Positions 37,401 to 63,505 of a DNA stretch of 64,000 nucleotides are shown here, in pieces (the stretch's first letter is position 1; each line of letters opens with the position of its first letter). The notes under the pieces were generated by a model. The model was not told the DNA's origin. It did not search any database and saw only the letters and a list, made by a program, of their open reading frames with translations. Both the position numbers and the translations under genes were made by a program. Source of the DNA: Ciona intestinalis (taxonomy: Eukaryota > Chordata > Ascidiacea > Phlebobranchia > Cionidae); assembly GCF_000224145.3 (NCBI RefSeq), contig NC_020175.2, forward strand, positions 1,833,231 to 1,897,230, given 5' to 3'.

Positions 37401-40400
37401 TAATCTCTGGTATGTAGCTTGGTTTCATCAAAAATTAAAACAGGAAGTCATATGTATTTGATAATTTTTGTTATGTTTTTACAAAGAAGGAGCTTTTGTT
37501 ATAGCAAATCCGATTTTTTTAAATTTTGTTTGGTAGTTTAAAACTATACACAGTCAAAGTTGAGTGGCGCTTTTTCTTATGGGAAATTTCACGCATTTTC
37601 GCACGGCTGAATTTTTTACTCCAGCATTGTGCTGTCTAAATAAAGCTTACATAAAGAGTGACTTTATTACACGTAGCATATATTATTGTTGCTATTGCAG
37701 GTGTGTGGTTGTAGTGAAAGGAAACTTCAAAGCCAAAATAAATCCCGCAAATTAGAACCCTCCCTTTAAACTTTAAAGCCTCTATTTCCACCAGTGGGTA
37801 GATTTATCTCTTATAAATAAACCTTGAGATGTGGAATATATATCGATGTCTTATAATTCTTGTTTATAAGCAGCCACTAATATCATTTTGTTTCTAATTT
37901 TTCTGTACTTATTTTATCTTCAGTTAACACACTATTGGACAAAGTTTATTTAAAAATAGCTGTTCTGTCAAATATATTTTGCGCAACAATTAAATCCCTA
38001 TTTTTCACCTGCAGCACAATATGTGATGTTGCACTTAAAAAAACATTTAACTTATTTCATGCAGGGCTTTCTGTTACTTTAACTCAGTAGCAGTGGCTGC
38101 AAGGAAATTACAACATGAATGTCCAGATACAGTGAGACGTGTGCTTATAGTGGATTGGGATGTACATCATTGTAATGGAACTCAGAATATTTTCTTTGAT
38201 GATCCATCAGTGCTTGTTATATCCATACATAGATATGATTCTGGGAACTTTTTTCCTGGAACTGGAGCCATTAATGAGGTGATTATAACATAAGTTTGTA
38301 TTTCCTTTTTTGGTATGTTTGCATAGAAAATATGTAGCTTCATTGCAAGCTTGTATGACTACTACAATATTAGTAATATTAAATCTTACAAAAATTTAAT
38401 TGAAGAAATTTATTTTGTACTTCAGTGTGGGCGTGGAGGAGGGCTTGGGTATAATGTGAACATAGGGTTCAGTGGTGGGCTTGATCCTCCCATGGAAGAT
38501 GCCGATTACTTGGCTGTTTTTCGCACAATTGTTCTTCCCATTGCCCGTCAGTTTGATCCTCACTTTGTCCTCGTGTCGTGCGGGTTCTCGGCAGCCAACG
38601 GACATCCTTCAACACTAGGTGGCTACAAGCTGACCCCCAATTGTAAGTTTTACTGGTTGTAAATATATATAGTATTTATTATCTTATTTTTTTAGTGATT
38701 GAGTCGAAAAATAGTTTAATATACAACTGTTGGTTGATAATAATGTTGATCAATTGTTTTTCCTTGTATAGCTGGTCAAAGCAAAGTTTTATTATGACTG
38801 ATTCCAATATTCAACTGAATACGAGTATTCGGTGACGTCATTTAAATCTTGTTCACCTTGGTGATACAACAGTGTTTTAAGATGAATAATTACTACTTTT
38901 CTACCGACGCTGTTGCTCAAGTTGCAAAATTAATTACGTATCTGACCCTTCTTAGGCAACTAAGTGGTGAAAGGTGGCGAGTCGCTTTCAGCCACAGCAG
39001 AATAAACATTAGTAAAGTGCATCCATGTATTAACAACTACATTTATTTTTATGATGATGATCAAGTATATTACACATTTCATGTCTGCAGGTTTTGTTAA
39101 TTGACTGAATATGTAAAAATCCAATATTCAGACCCAGATTCAGTGCGTTAAAGTTCTGTTAACATTCTTACACCAAACTTCATATACAAACGAATAAACG
39201 AAAACCACTGTATTCCGAAATCACCTAAATTTACCTAATTATTTTATAGAAGGTTGTTTTGATTCTCAGTGCCAGCAAAAAAAAGTTGTAAACATACAAA
39301 AGTTATAAAGCCGTGACAACTTGTCCATTACCAATTGAAAAGTTTAATTATTATGAAGTAACACAGCATATAATATGAACATAGCATAGAATATGAACAT
39401 ATATCTAATATATGGCTATATAGATAATATATATGCTTAATTGATCTACAGGTTACGGGTTGCTGACAAGATTATTATCTGAGGTAGCAGGTGGGAAGAT
39501 AGTGTTGGTGTTGGAGGGGGGGTTTGAACTTGAACCCTTGTGTGATTGCACGGAAGCTTGTGTTCGAACATTGCTTGGCAACCATGAGTATTCTAATTTA
39601 TCCATGGAAAGCATGGAGAGAAGGCCATCTAAAAATGCAATTGATACCATTAAAAATGTCATCACTATACAAGGTATGGTCATTATCTTACAAATAGTGT
39701 ATTTAAACTTTATTATGGTCGTTTTATGTAGTTAATAGTTATGCATCATTCATCCTATTGTTAAGTAATTGTTTATCTAAGATGCATTTTCGCATTCAAT
39801 AGATTGTTAAATTGCTTTAGTTTTTGTAGGAAATCAAGTCAATCTCAATTAATGTACAGAGTTATTGTTTATTCTAATATGCTTATTGCTGACTTGCTGT
39901 GTACATGAAGTTATCATCGAATTGTATCATACATATGTTCATTATTGTATTGAAAATAATCAGTTAATATGATACTGGTGTTCAAGTTTCACCAAAACGT
40001 TTAGTGACCTGTGTCACAACCACCAGACCGCATATTACCTACAACTGCTGTTAACATAAGGACTTAAAATTTAAAATGTTTAAATGTTTTTTCCACGTTA
40101 TAATTTTATGAAATCCATATGTTAGAAAAACACTGGAAAGGATTAGATTTATCATCTGTTGATATGAGTCATCTCGAGTGGTTGAGAGTTTCAAGAGAAA
40201 ATGAAACTTGTGTTGCTATGGCTTCACTTAGTGTGGAAAATAAATCTGGAAACGGTAAGCAATTTTTAATTTAAACAGTTTTCAGTTGGTAATAAATAAC
40301 TACTTTGCATTGTGATCATTAGTAAAATATTGTCACTGCTTTTCAACATAGGTTGCAAGTCAATAGTGTATTGCCATATGATATGATATGGTTGCTTACT

Positions 40401-40950
40401 ATAGTGGTTTTGAAAGCCTTTTGTCTGTGGAAAGCTTACAAATTCTGTAAAACATAGTTTTAGAAATTAGTTGGCCAAACCTTGGCTTGCAGTGGTGCAG
40501 GCAAGGGGGTTAGGGCTTCGCAACCCCCCCCCCCCTTTTAAACCCCCCAAAAAATAATAGTTAAAAAATAATTGAAAAAAAATCTTGAAATTTTTTTTTA
40601 AAACATCCCCGCCCATATTTTTTTCTGCCTGCGCCACTGTTCGCATGTGTTATGAAAGATTTTAAAAATATTTTACTTTTCCGATTTTAGAACCCAACAC
40701 TATATCAGAACCCGAAGCACACCAACAACCTGTGGATTTGTCAAATAACAAATCTACTTATCAGCAACCTCATCAGTCCGCTGATGTGTATTTTTATGAA
40801 AACTGTGGTGGATCCATGAGTGCAGATTCCTCACCATTAGATGTGGTTGGTTTGTCCACACCTTCATCACCTGCAACTAAACAATCAGATACCATGGATA
40901 CAATGAACCAAACATCTACGACCGAGTCTCAACCCATGGCTGGTGTATGA
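25453..40950 (+). CDS. class IIa histone deacetylase (HDAC4/5/7/9 type), complete, probably catalytically inactive
   Basis: Signal-responsive transcriptional corepressor. Exons: 25453-25468 (tentative ATG exon, MAKRE), 29745-29804, 30231-30367, 30554-30625, 30874-30979, 31139-31229, 31316-31428, 31824-31973, 32382-32488, 32544-32645, 32848-32956, 33320-33394, 33993-34114, 34341-34483, 35182-35359, 35414-35572, 35634-35916, 36120-36221, 36678-36795, 38065-38278, 38426-38642, 39452-39673, 40126-40254, 40691-40950; 1,094 codons plus TGA. The N-terminal half has a Gln-rich helix, [13 protein letters not shown], 14-3-3 sites [17 protein letters not shown] and LRTQSSPAT, and [10 protein letters not shown]. 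The deacetylase domain starts near residue 581: [16 protein letters not shown] (structural zinc), [39 protein letters not shown]. Two active-site residues are changed: GFDA is GFSA (Ser874) and the EGGH/GGGY position is EGGF (Phe916). The C-terminus carries PVDLS. One gene here stands for the four vertebrate paralogues. The first exon is the only weak part. Confidence 0.95.
28918..28927. promoter_or_regulatory. canonical MEF2 site
   Basis: CTATTTATAG fits YTA(W)4TAR exactly and lies inside the longer perfect palindrome GGCTATTTATAGCC. Confidence 0.5.
28936..28943. promoter_or_regulatory. full CRE (CREB/ATF) site
   Basis: TGACGTCA, 8 bp after the MEF2 site; a TGACGTAA half-variant follows at 28998-29005. 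Confidence 0.45.
35917..35985 (+). repeat. ~34 bp direct duplication
   Basis: ATGATGTGTTTTGTTATGTAG plus TATAATATA occurs twice, directly after the donor of HDAC exon 35634-35916. Confidence 0.85.
36952..37900. mobile_element. ~950 bp inverted-repeat (foldback) element in HDAC intron
   Basis: The left arm starts TTAGAAACAAAATGATAT (36955) and the right arm ends ATATCATTTTGTTTCTAA (near 37900). The arms stay complementary for at least ~250 bp: CCACATCTCAAGGTTTATTTATAAG versus its inverse near 37815, and AATAAAGTCACTCTTTATG versus its inverse near 37650. Weaker pairing continues toward the centre (AAAAGCTTCTTCTGAAG versus AAGAAGGAGCTTTTG). No ORF. It occupies most of the intron between 36795 and 38065. 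Confidence 0.85.
40490..40650. repeat. C-tract repeat, family D
   Basis: Starts GTGGTGCAGGCAAGGGGGTT and carries CCCCCCCCCCCCTTTTAAACCCCC plus A/T runs. A similar block (GTGGCGCAGCCAGGGGGTTT ... CCCCCTTTTAAAC ... C12) occurs at 49029-49160. Confidence 0.55.
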
Positions 40951-42134
40951 CTATTTAATGGATAGACATGAAAGAATGAAACTTCAAGCGAATCTTGGAA
41001 CGAGCGTTTGTTGTTTACAATCTCATTCGTCACGCTTTATGTGCAATCTGTTCGCATGTCACTATTCGAAATGAAGTTGCAATGCTTAATCAACATTGAA
41101 AAAAAGTGATGGTGATCATTATTCATGGTAGGATTACTGAAGAGTGGACACACTGTGTAAAGAGAGTATCTGATTCAACATCTATTGTCACATAGATGCG
41201 CTATATGTGTCAAATCATGATTGTACAGCAGACCTCAATTTGTAGTGTCCACGATGACTGAATATCCTCTCACCCCACACTCTATTGGTACGGTGCTGGG
41301 AAACAGATGTAATTTTAGCAAACCAGATGTAGTACTCCAACCCATCATTAGTGCTGCCAGGATATTCAAACTTGCTGTAATATTGCACATATTTCATGCT
41401 TTGAAGACTTTTTCTGCATCTTTTTACCCGGTCACCACAAGGCAAGTTTCAGCTTTTTATTTTTTATACTTGCTCGGCAAAATGTTTTAAATCCTGTGCC
41501 ACTTTTTGGCAAACTATTTCTCGCTGCTTAGTATTAAAAATGTGTTACGTGTATTTACGTAGGAATCGCTTCATTCTTATCATGGTTGCCAACATTATTA
41601 AGCTGCCCAACTTGCAGCTTTGCGTATTTACTTTGGAGTAAGTATTTTTCTACTACGAAAATATTACTACAGTACATACATCTGAACAATGCTTTAACAA
41701 CAAACACATCTAATTTCTATCATTAAGTTTTTAATACTGGTTTAAACTGGTTCGAAATCCATTCGATTCAACATAATATTACTGTTTAATTGGATCCTCT
41801 AATCATAACAAAATTTAAAATATAGTAGCAAATTAATTGTCTATTTGTTTGAACTGCACAAAGAAGCTTTGAACACATCATTCCATCACATTCCTTGTTT
41901 ACATAATTTAATTTTGACTGTTCCATTTTCTTGATCATTGTTGCATAAGATTTTTATTAAGTGACCCTGTGCTGTGTATATATCCATATATATGATGTCC
42001 TGAAAAGCGCCCCTGCTGGTTACATCCGTTAAAAACTGTTTATGACGAATAAACGAAAAAGATTTTTGATACACAATACGTGGCTTCTTGAATTTCGGAG
42101 GCTTGTGCTGCGACAGTTATAGACATAACGTTTA

Positions 42135-42378
42135 AAAATAAATGGGTTCAAGGCTCATCATAATTGTGGGCGTATGTGTCCTTGGGCAAGACACTTAACG
42201 ACAATTGCTCCAACCCAGTGGTCACTCATGCGTTGTCCAATTTATCAGCCATGGATAAAAGAATAATAACCACCCGCAAAGTAACATACATGAACTCGTA
42301 ACCTGACACGAGGTGTATGAACACCCGTGTTATAACAACCGAGGATAAAGCAAGTTACATTTATTCAAGTGGCCAAGA
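42135..42378 (+). repeat. tRNA-derived SINE-like copy
   Basis: B-box-like GGGTTCAAGGCTCATC, then GTGTCCTTGGGCAAGACACT, CCAGTGGTCACTCATGCG, GACACGAGGTGTATGAACAC and a GATAAAGCAAGTTACATTTA tail. Confidence 0.75.
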
Positions 42379-42476
42379 ACTCGTACAGTAGTGGCAGCAA
42401 TAATCTTCGAACTTTGTATCAATACGAATACGTGTTATGTATAGATATTAAGTTTCATTAGAGTAGATCAATATGT

Positions 42477-42642
42477 ATAGTAGGGTGAGGGAAATGGGAC
42501 TCCTTTTTATTCTATTTTCTCGTCTCATTTCGGAATAAACAAAGAATATTAGACCGTTGTTAACTGTTTAAAACTCTATCAGGATATTGGGATATTATGT
42601 GCGAAAAGTTTTCCGTCTTTCCCCACCCTTCTATATATGATT
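42477..42642 (+). mobile_element. MITE-like element, family A
   Basis: GTAGGGTGAGGGAAATGGGA at the left, TCTTTCCCCACCCTTCTATA at the right, conserved interior GACCGTTGTTAACTGTTTAAAAC. It lies 260 bp upstream of the CMAS ATG. Confidence 0.75.
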
Positions 42643-42899
42643 GTTTTAGTAAATATTCTGAACCACGCAGTAATTTGGTATTTACAGACATGCATCGCAG
42701 AACGGTTAATACTTGTAGTGGCTTATTAATTCAATATTTACAGTTAAATAATTAACTTGTTAACTGCACAACATGCGCTGCCTCGACGGGTAGTAAACTG
42801 GAGTAGATAAGTGTGTAGAAAAAAAAAAGCCAAACAGATAAGAAAAGTATATCGTATAAGTTTATTTTATTTTAAATAAGTCAACCTGTCTACAGTTAA

Positions 42900-45516
<2,617 letters not shown>

Positions 45517-45556
45517 AGTAAACAATGAAATAATGTTACTGTTGGGAATACGATGA

Positions 45557-45562
45557 AATAAA
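45557..45562 (+). terminator. CMAS polyadenylation signal
   Basis: AATAAA 40 bp downstream of the CMAS stop, followed by a GT-containing stretch. Confidence 0.6.
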
Positions 45563-46381
45563 CACTGTTCAAATAATGTTATAATGTTACATATTTGCTT
45601 ATACAATTCTCAACATTTTTACTAAAGTCAATATTTGTCCTTAGTTTATTAGTTTAAAACTCACACCTAAGAAATACTGGCTTTGTTTTGGTGAATGTGT
45701 GTTCGCATAATAGCAATGACTTGGTTGGATCAGTTGTTGAGTTCCTTACATATTATGAACATACTTTAACATGAAGCAAGTGTGGTGTTAGTTGATTGAA
45801 TATGTTTGATTTAGGTTTGCTAGAAAATAGTTTCAAGGTTGCGTGACACATGTTAACGCAGTCTGATTATCATTATGAATATTTTATGACAAATCGGTTT
45901 TCATTGAATTTAATAGCCTTTATAACTGGCATTTTCCTACACATTTTATTCATATCATGTTTTACAACTGTTGTTTTGCTGCGAATTCCTTTCTCTTTGT
46001 TCTTATATTATTTTATCTACGATAATTACCGAGTTTTAAATTTTAATATTTTACATGAGGTGTTATATATATATATACAGCCATGCCAAACATATTTACC
46101 GCATATTAAAAATACCCTTCTGCCAGGCAGCTGTATAATCTTATCCAACCGTACATGGAAAATGAAACAAAAATGGAATCGCTTTTATTTTCATTTGAAA
46201 CATTACTTTTAAAACCTGTACCAGTTGGCACATTACCATGTTACAAGTTTGCAACTTAATGTTAATAGCAATGAAGTGAAACATTTGTAACATAAGAACA
46301 AATTAGTTGTAAATGTTTGGGTTTCATCATATTGGACTCCGATAGAATATTTCTAGCATGATTGTACAGGGAAACATTTAC
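45563..46381. other. convergent intergenic region, no gene
   Basis: Between the CMAS and PRPF40 3' ends. The 120-codon open stretch 45850-46212 is AT-rich and hydrophobic by composition, with no splice context; I do not call it. Confidence 0.5.
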
Positions 46382-46386
46382 TTTAT

Positions 46387-46387
<1 letters not shown>
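46382..46387 (-). terminator. PRPF40 polyadenylation signal overlapping the stop codon
   Basis: Minus strand reads TGAATAAAG: the AATAAA hexamer begins with the last base of the TGA. Confidence 0.6.
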
Positions 46388-60083
<13,696 letters not shown>

Positions 60084-60721
60084 TAATACATGTGCAGTGT
60101 ATATATAAGTTGTTTATAGACAATTAGTCACCTACAATATACGCTTAAGTGAACGTTAGTGAGCATGCGGTATTAACACGATCTAAGATAGTACATGAAA
60201 TAAAAACAATCCAAAAATATTCTGACAAAGGTTCGCAGCGCGAACATTCTAATTCGCAGACTCCTGTGGCACCACAGGCACAGAGAAAGCACAACGCACA
60301 TCTATCCCATACCAACTTTGAGTTTTCCTAGTCTGATGTTCGGGAAACTTTATCAAAAATGGATGAGACGTGAGTTTGGAAATACCCAGAGCCATAGAAA
60401 ACCCAAGTACAAGTAGAACAACCTATTGTTAATAATAATAATATGATGATAATGACTTTTATTGGTCTCTTCAATTACAGTAGCGAAGATTTAGAAATGT
60501 TTCAAACGAAAAGACAGGATATAGCGACAAAACAACAGTTGTTAAAACACGCTTACAGTTAAAAACATATTTACATTTAGTTGGAAGAAAATAAGCGTGG
60601 TCGCTACACCTAACGGACAAACGAGCCATTTATTTTAATTAAGTTAAACTTCTAATAGAAACAAAAGTGTGCGTAAAGACACGACCCGTACAATGGGAGG
60701 AGTCGGCTTTAAAGAGAATTG
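60084..60721. other. PRPF40 upstream region
   Basis: Presumed promoter side of PRPF40. A moderately GC-richer patch (60150-60320) has no recognised motif. No gene. Confidence 0.4.
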
Positions 60722-60980
60722 ACCCAAAGATTGGGCCCTGATGGAAAAACAAAACCCCCCAAAAGAAATTCCACCAATAGTTCACAGTGAACAGTTTCAG
60801 GGGCACACTTGTAAATTGCAGAAGGAGTGCATTACTGTAATACACAAGAAATTCAATATGAGAATGAATACGAGAAAAAATAAACATGTAGAAAGAAAGA
60901 TTTGTACAAAAGATGCAGCAATGTTAATCAATGACTTGTGGATGAGGTGCTTGGTTGATGAAATGTTGTTTGTTACGTAA
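60722..60980 (+). CDS. doubtful small ORF, faint histone-fold-like pattern
   Basis: ATG at 60741 opens 79 codons to TAA at 60978-60980, followed at once by AATAAA (60981-60986). The translation is Lys-rich: PKEIPPIVHSEQFQ, KLQKECITVIHKKF, NKHVERKICTKDAAML. The spacing LQ-x2-C-x7-F and the H-x2-R...KD that follows resembles the histone H3 α2/α3 region, one residue out of register. I regard this as suggestive at best. No introns or partner exons seen. An in-frame TGA sits just upstream at 60720-60722. Confidence 0.25.
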
Positions 60981-61290
60981 AATAAAGATTGAACGCCAGT
61001 TTTTGTCTAAAAAATAAGCAAAATGGGTACCGATATAGAAAAATACATATTTTAGTAAATAAATAGGGAAACTTCTGTTTTAAACTATACCATTTAAACG
61101 AAAAATTGTATGTAGATAGACTTGCTCAAAGTGATCTAAAGTTTTAAAACACAAAAAACGTAGAAAAAGCCCTTTTTTCGGATTTGGTATAATGGACTTT
61201 TCTTTTTTGTAAATATTATAAAATATAGACTTTGTAATGATTTAATTGTTCTACTGAACAGAGTTACATCTTTTCGCGCAAATATATATG

Positions 61291-61445
61291 GTAGGATTGG
61301 GAAACTGGGACAGTTAAGCACGTATTGCCTTGTATTTCAAAAAATCAAAATATATGAAGATTTTTGGGTGATGCCATGAGTTTATAATACCATACGTTTA
61401 TTAGTATTCAAACAGACGGAGTAAAGTGGGTTATTTAACAGCCTT
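61291..61445. repeat. dispersed element, family B copy
   Basis: GGTAGGATTGGGAAACTGGG, CAGTTAAGCACGTATTGCC and TTTCAAAAAATCAAAA parallel 140-330, and AGTAAAGTGGGTT closes it. Confidence 0.5.
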
Positions 61446-62718
61446 GTTAATTTTAAACAATAAAATATGTTTTTATTGTGAATACAAGTGGTAACTAACA
61501 CAAAATAGTGTACGCTTTGAAAATCAAATTCAAACTTTTTTATCTTGCTCTATTTTCATAGCTTTACGAATGTTGCCGATAACATGTTACTAGAATTAGA
61601 TGAAAAATGGCAATTTTTAAACAATAATTAGTATTGTTAGAACTTCAATTAATAAGTATGTATCGTACAAATGCATTTCAATTTATATTTTTCACATAAG
61701 TCACTTCTCATAACTTCTCTCCAAATGCCTGTGACTAAATTTCGAGTATATTTTCCATAGATTATCTTTTTTTATTATACTGTGTAAGAATTACCCAGGG
61801 GGTATAAATTAATAAAGTAAAAACAAAACTTTTGAAGGGTAGTAAACATCTGCAAAACTACACTGTGGGGTAAAGTGGGACACCCAGTTGAAATTATTTT
61901 TACGTTAATATTATTCTTCAACTTTTTGTATAATTCAACAAATTTAACTGATGGTGCTAGTTTATTTACAACATGAACTTTATATACACACATTTAAATT
62001 AATATTATTGTGCCTTTTGCAACCATAATTTAAAGCAATTTGACTCAGATATTTTTATCATGTATGTTTAATTTTGTTGGACAAACTGAAACTGTACAAA
62101 ACGATTTAATATGATTTTAAAAATGTTCATAATTATTACTTTGTTATTTCTTTCACCTATTAAAAAATACTGCTTCTATTTAACACTTTTTTTTAAATAG
62201 TTAAAACAGTAACCAGCTTTGGCGCGCGTATAGATAAAATTAATTAGTTGGAGTTAGTGTCTAACATGACTTATAATCTATAAACATATATGTGGCCTAA
62301 AGGTCGTTGAACTTGAAAATGTTGCTTTGTTCGTGAACTAAACATAACAAGCTAACCCCAAAATGGTTTATTACGATACGTTTTTTTCTATTATGTTCAC
62401 CGATTGAACAAGTTTCCATTTCATACGGTCATGTTGTGCACAGCCGACGTCAGAGAGGTTCACACTCCCTGAGGACTTACTATAATTACCGTAAGTTGTA
62501 GTAAGAAAAACGGCTGTTTGGACGTGGTATTAGTAGTGATTAAAGTAGCACATATGCCTATCGATTGATATCGGGTTACTATATTGTTTTAAACAACTTT
62601 CAACATAATTGAAACTACATCATGGGCTAACATAATCTTTTGTATTGAGACCGCATAAAGTTAAATAAATTTAATTTTTGTACACAGGAAAACACGATAA
62701 TGATAATTAGTTGTTGAA

Positions 62719-62855
62719 GTAGGGTGGGGAAAGATGGGACACCGTAACCGTAATACCGTAACTCTCATGGACCGTTGATAATTGTTTAAAACACGATCAG
62801 GATATTTAGACATTATGTCATAAGGTGTCCCATCTTCCCCCTCCCTACTATATAA
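62719..62855 (+). mobile_element. short internally deleted family A element
   Basis: GTAGGGTGGGGAAAGATGGGACACC ... GGTGTCCCATCTTCCCCCTCCCTAC: strong terminal inverted repeats around only the right part of the normal interior. Confidence 0.9.
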
Positions 62856-63080
62856 ATAAAGAAAAATCTAAAATAACTTTGCAGCATGAGAGAATGTGCA
62901 TTTGATGAATCAATAAAATAAAGTTTTGTTGAAGAAAAGTCCTTGTTTATGAAAGCGGAACTTTTACAAGAATACTATATTAAAATAAATTTTATATTGT
63001 TTTGAACTTCTGATTCGAGGCTATTTAGTCTACATACCTCTCGTTTGCATTTAAGAAGTCAATTTTAGATTTCGTTTGCA

Positions 63081-63317
63081 ATGGACGAACAATCGAACCA
63101 ACCACTTGTGCAGTTTAGTTGGCTGCAAAAAAGCGCTCGCATTCCCTTTTTCGTTCAGTGTAAATTAGATATTGATCCCGAAGCTGACTGGCTAGAGCGT
63201 GCATTGCATGTGCGCGCACACCGTACTCCTATTTTCCGCCTTGGCCGTTTATTGGAAATAGCCGTGCGGGAGTCGATAGCACTGGAATTGGATTTTTCTA
63301 TAGTTGTCGTACTGTGA
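63081..63317 (+). CDS. uncharacterised small ORF
   Basis: ATG-initiated, 78 codons to TGA, with higher GC and less biased composition than its surroundings: MDEQSNQPLVQFSWLQ, RIPFFVQCKLDIDPEADWLE, HRTPIFRLGRLLEIAVRE, then hydrophobic to the end. No family recognised, no signal peptide, and it is not clearly an exon of the downstream claudin. It may be a real short gene or a fragment. Confidence 0.35.
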   Translation: MDEQSNQPLVQFSWLQKSARIPFFVQCKLDIDPEADWLERALHVRAHRTPIFRLGRLLEIAVRESIALELDFSIVVVL

Positions 63318-63505
63318 TAGCAGGACAGTGTAGGTTTATGTAATTAATGTATTCGAATGCGAGTGAGTTTTGTGTTGGTTACAAACAGTCAGTATATTTT
63401 ACATTATTATGAAACAGCTCATAAATAGGAGACATTTTTATTTAAAAGTAATTTAGATAAATAATATTCTATTGTTATTTACACTACCCAGCTAAAACAT
63501 GGAAC

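Larger units (their letters stand above)
60987..63080. other. intergenic, repeats only
   Basis: Holds a family B element copy (about 61291-61445), a related TGGGGTAAAGTGGGACAC fragment near 61865, and a compact family A element (62719-62855). Nothing else recognised. Confidence 0.5.

Noticed and set aside
41215..42074. Small frames on both strands after the HDAC stop
   Set aside because: Within the presumed 3' UTR; no coding character.
45850..46212. 120-codon open frame on the + strand between CMAS and PRPF40
   Set aside because: Hydrophobicity follows from AT-rich composition; no splice sites, no family resemblance, and it lies between two convergent 3' ends.
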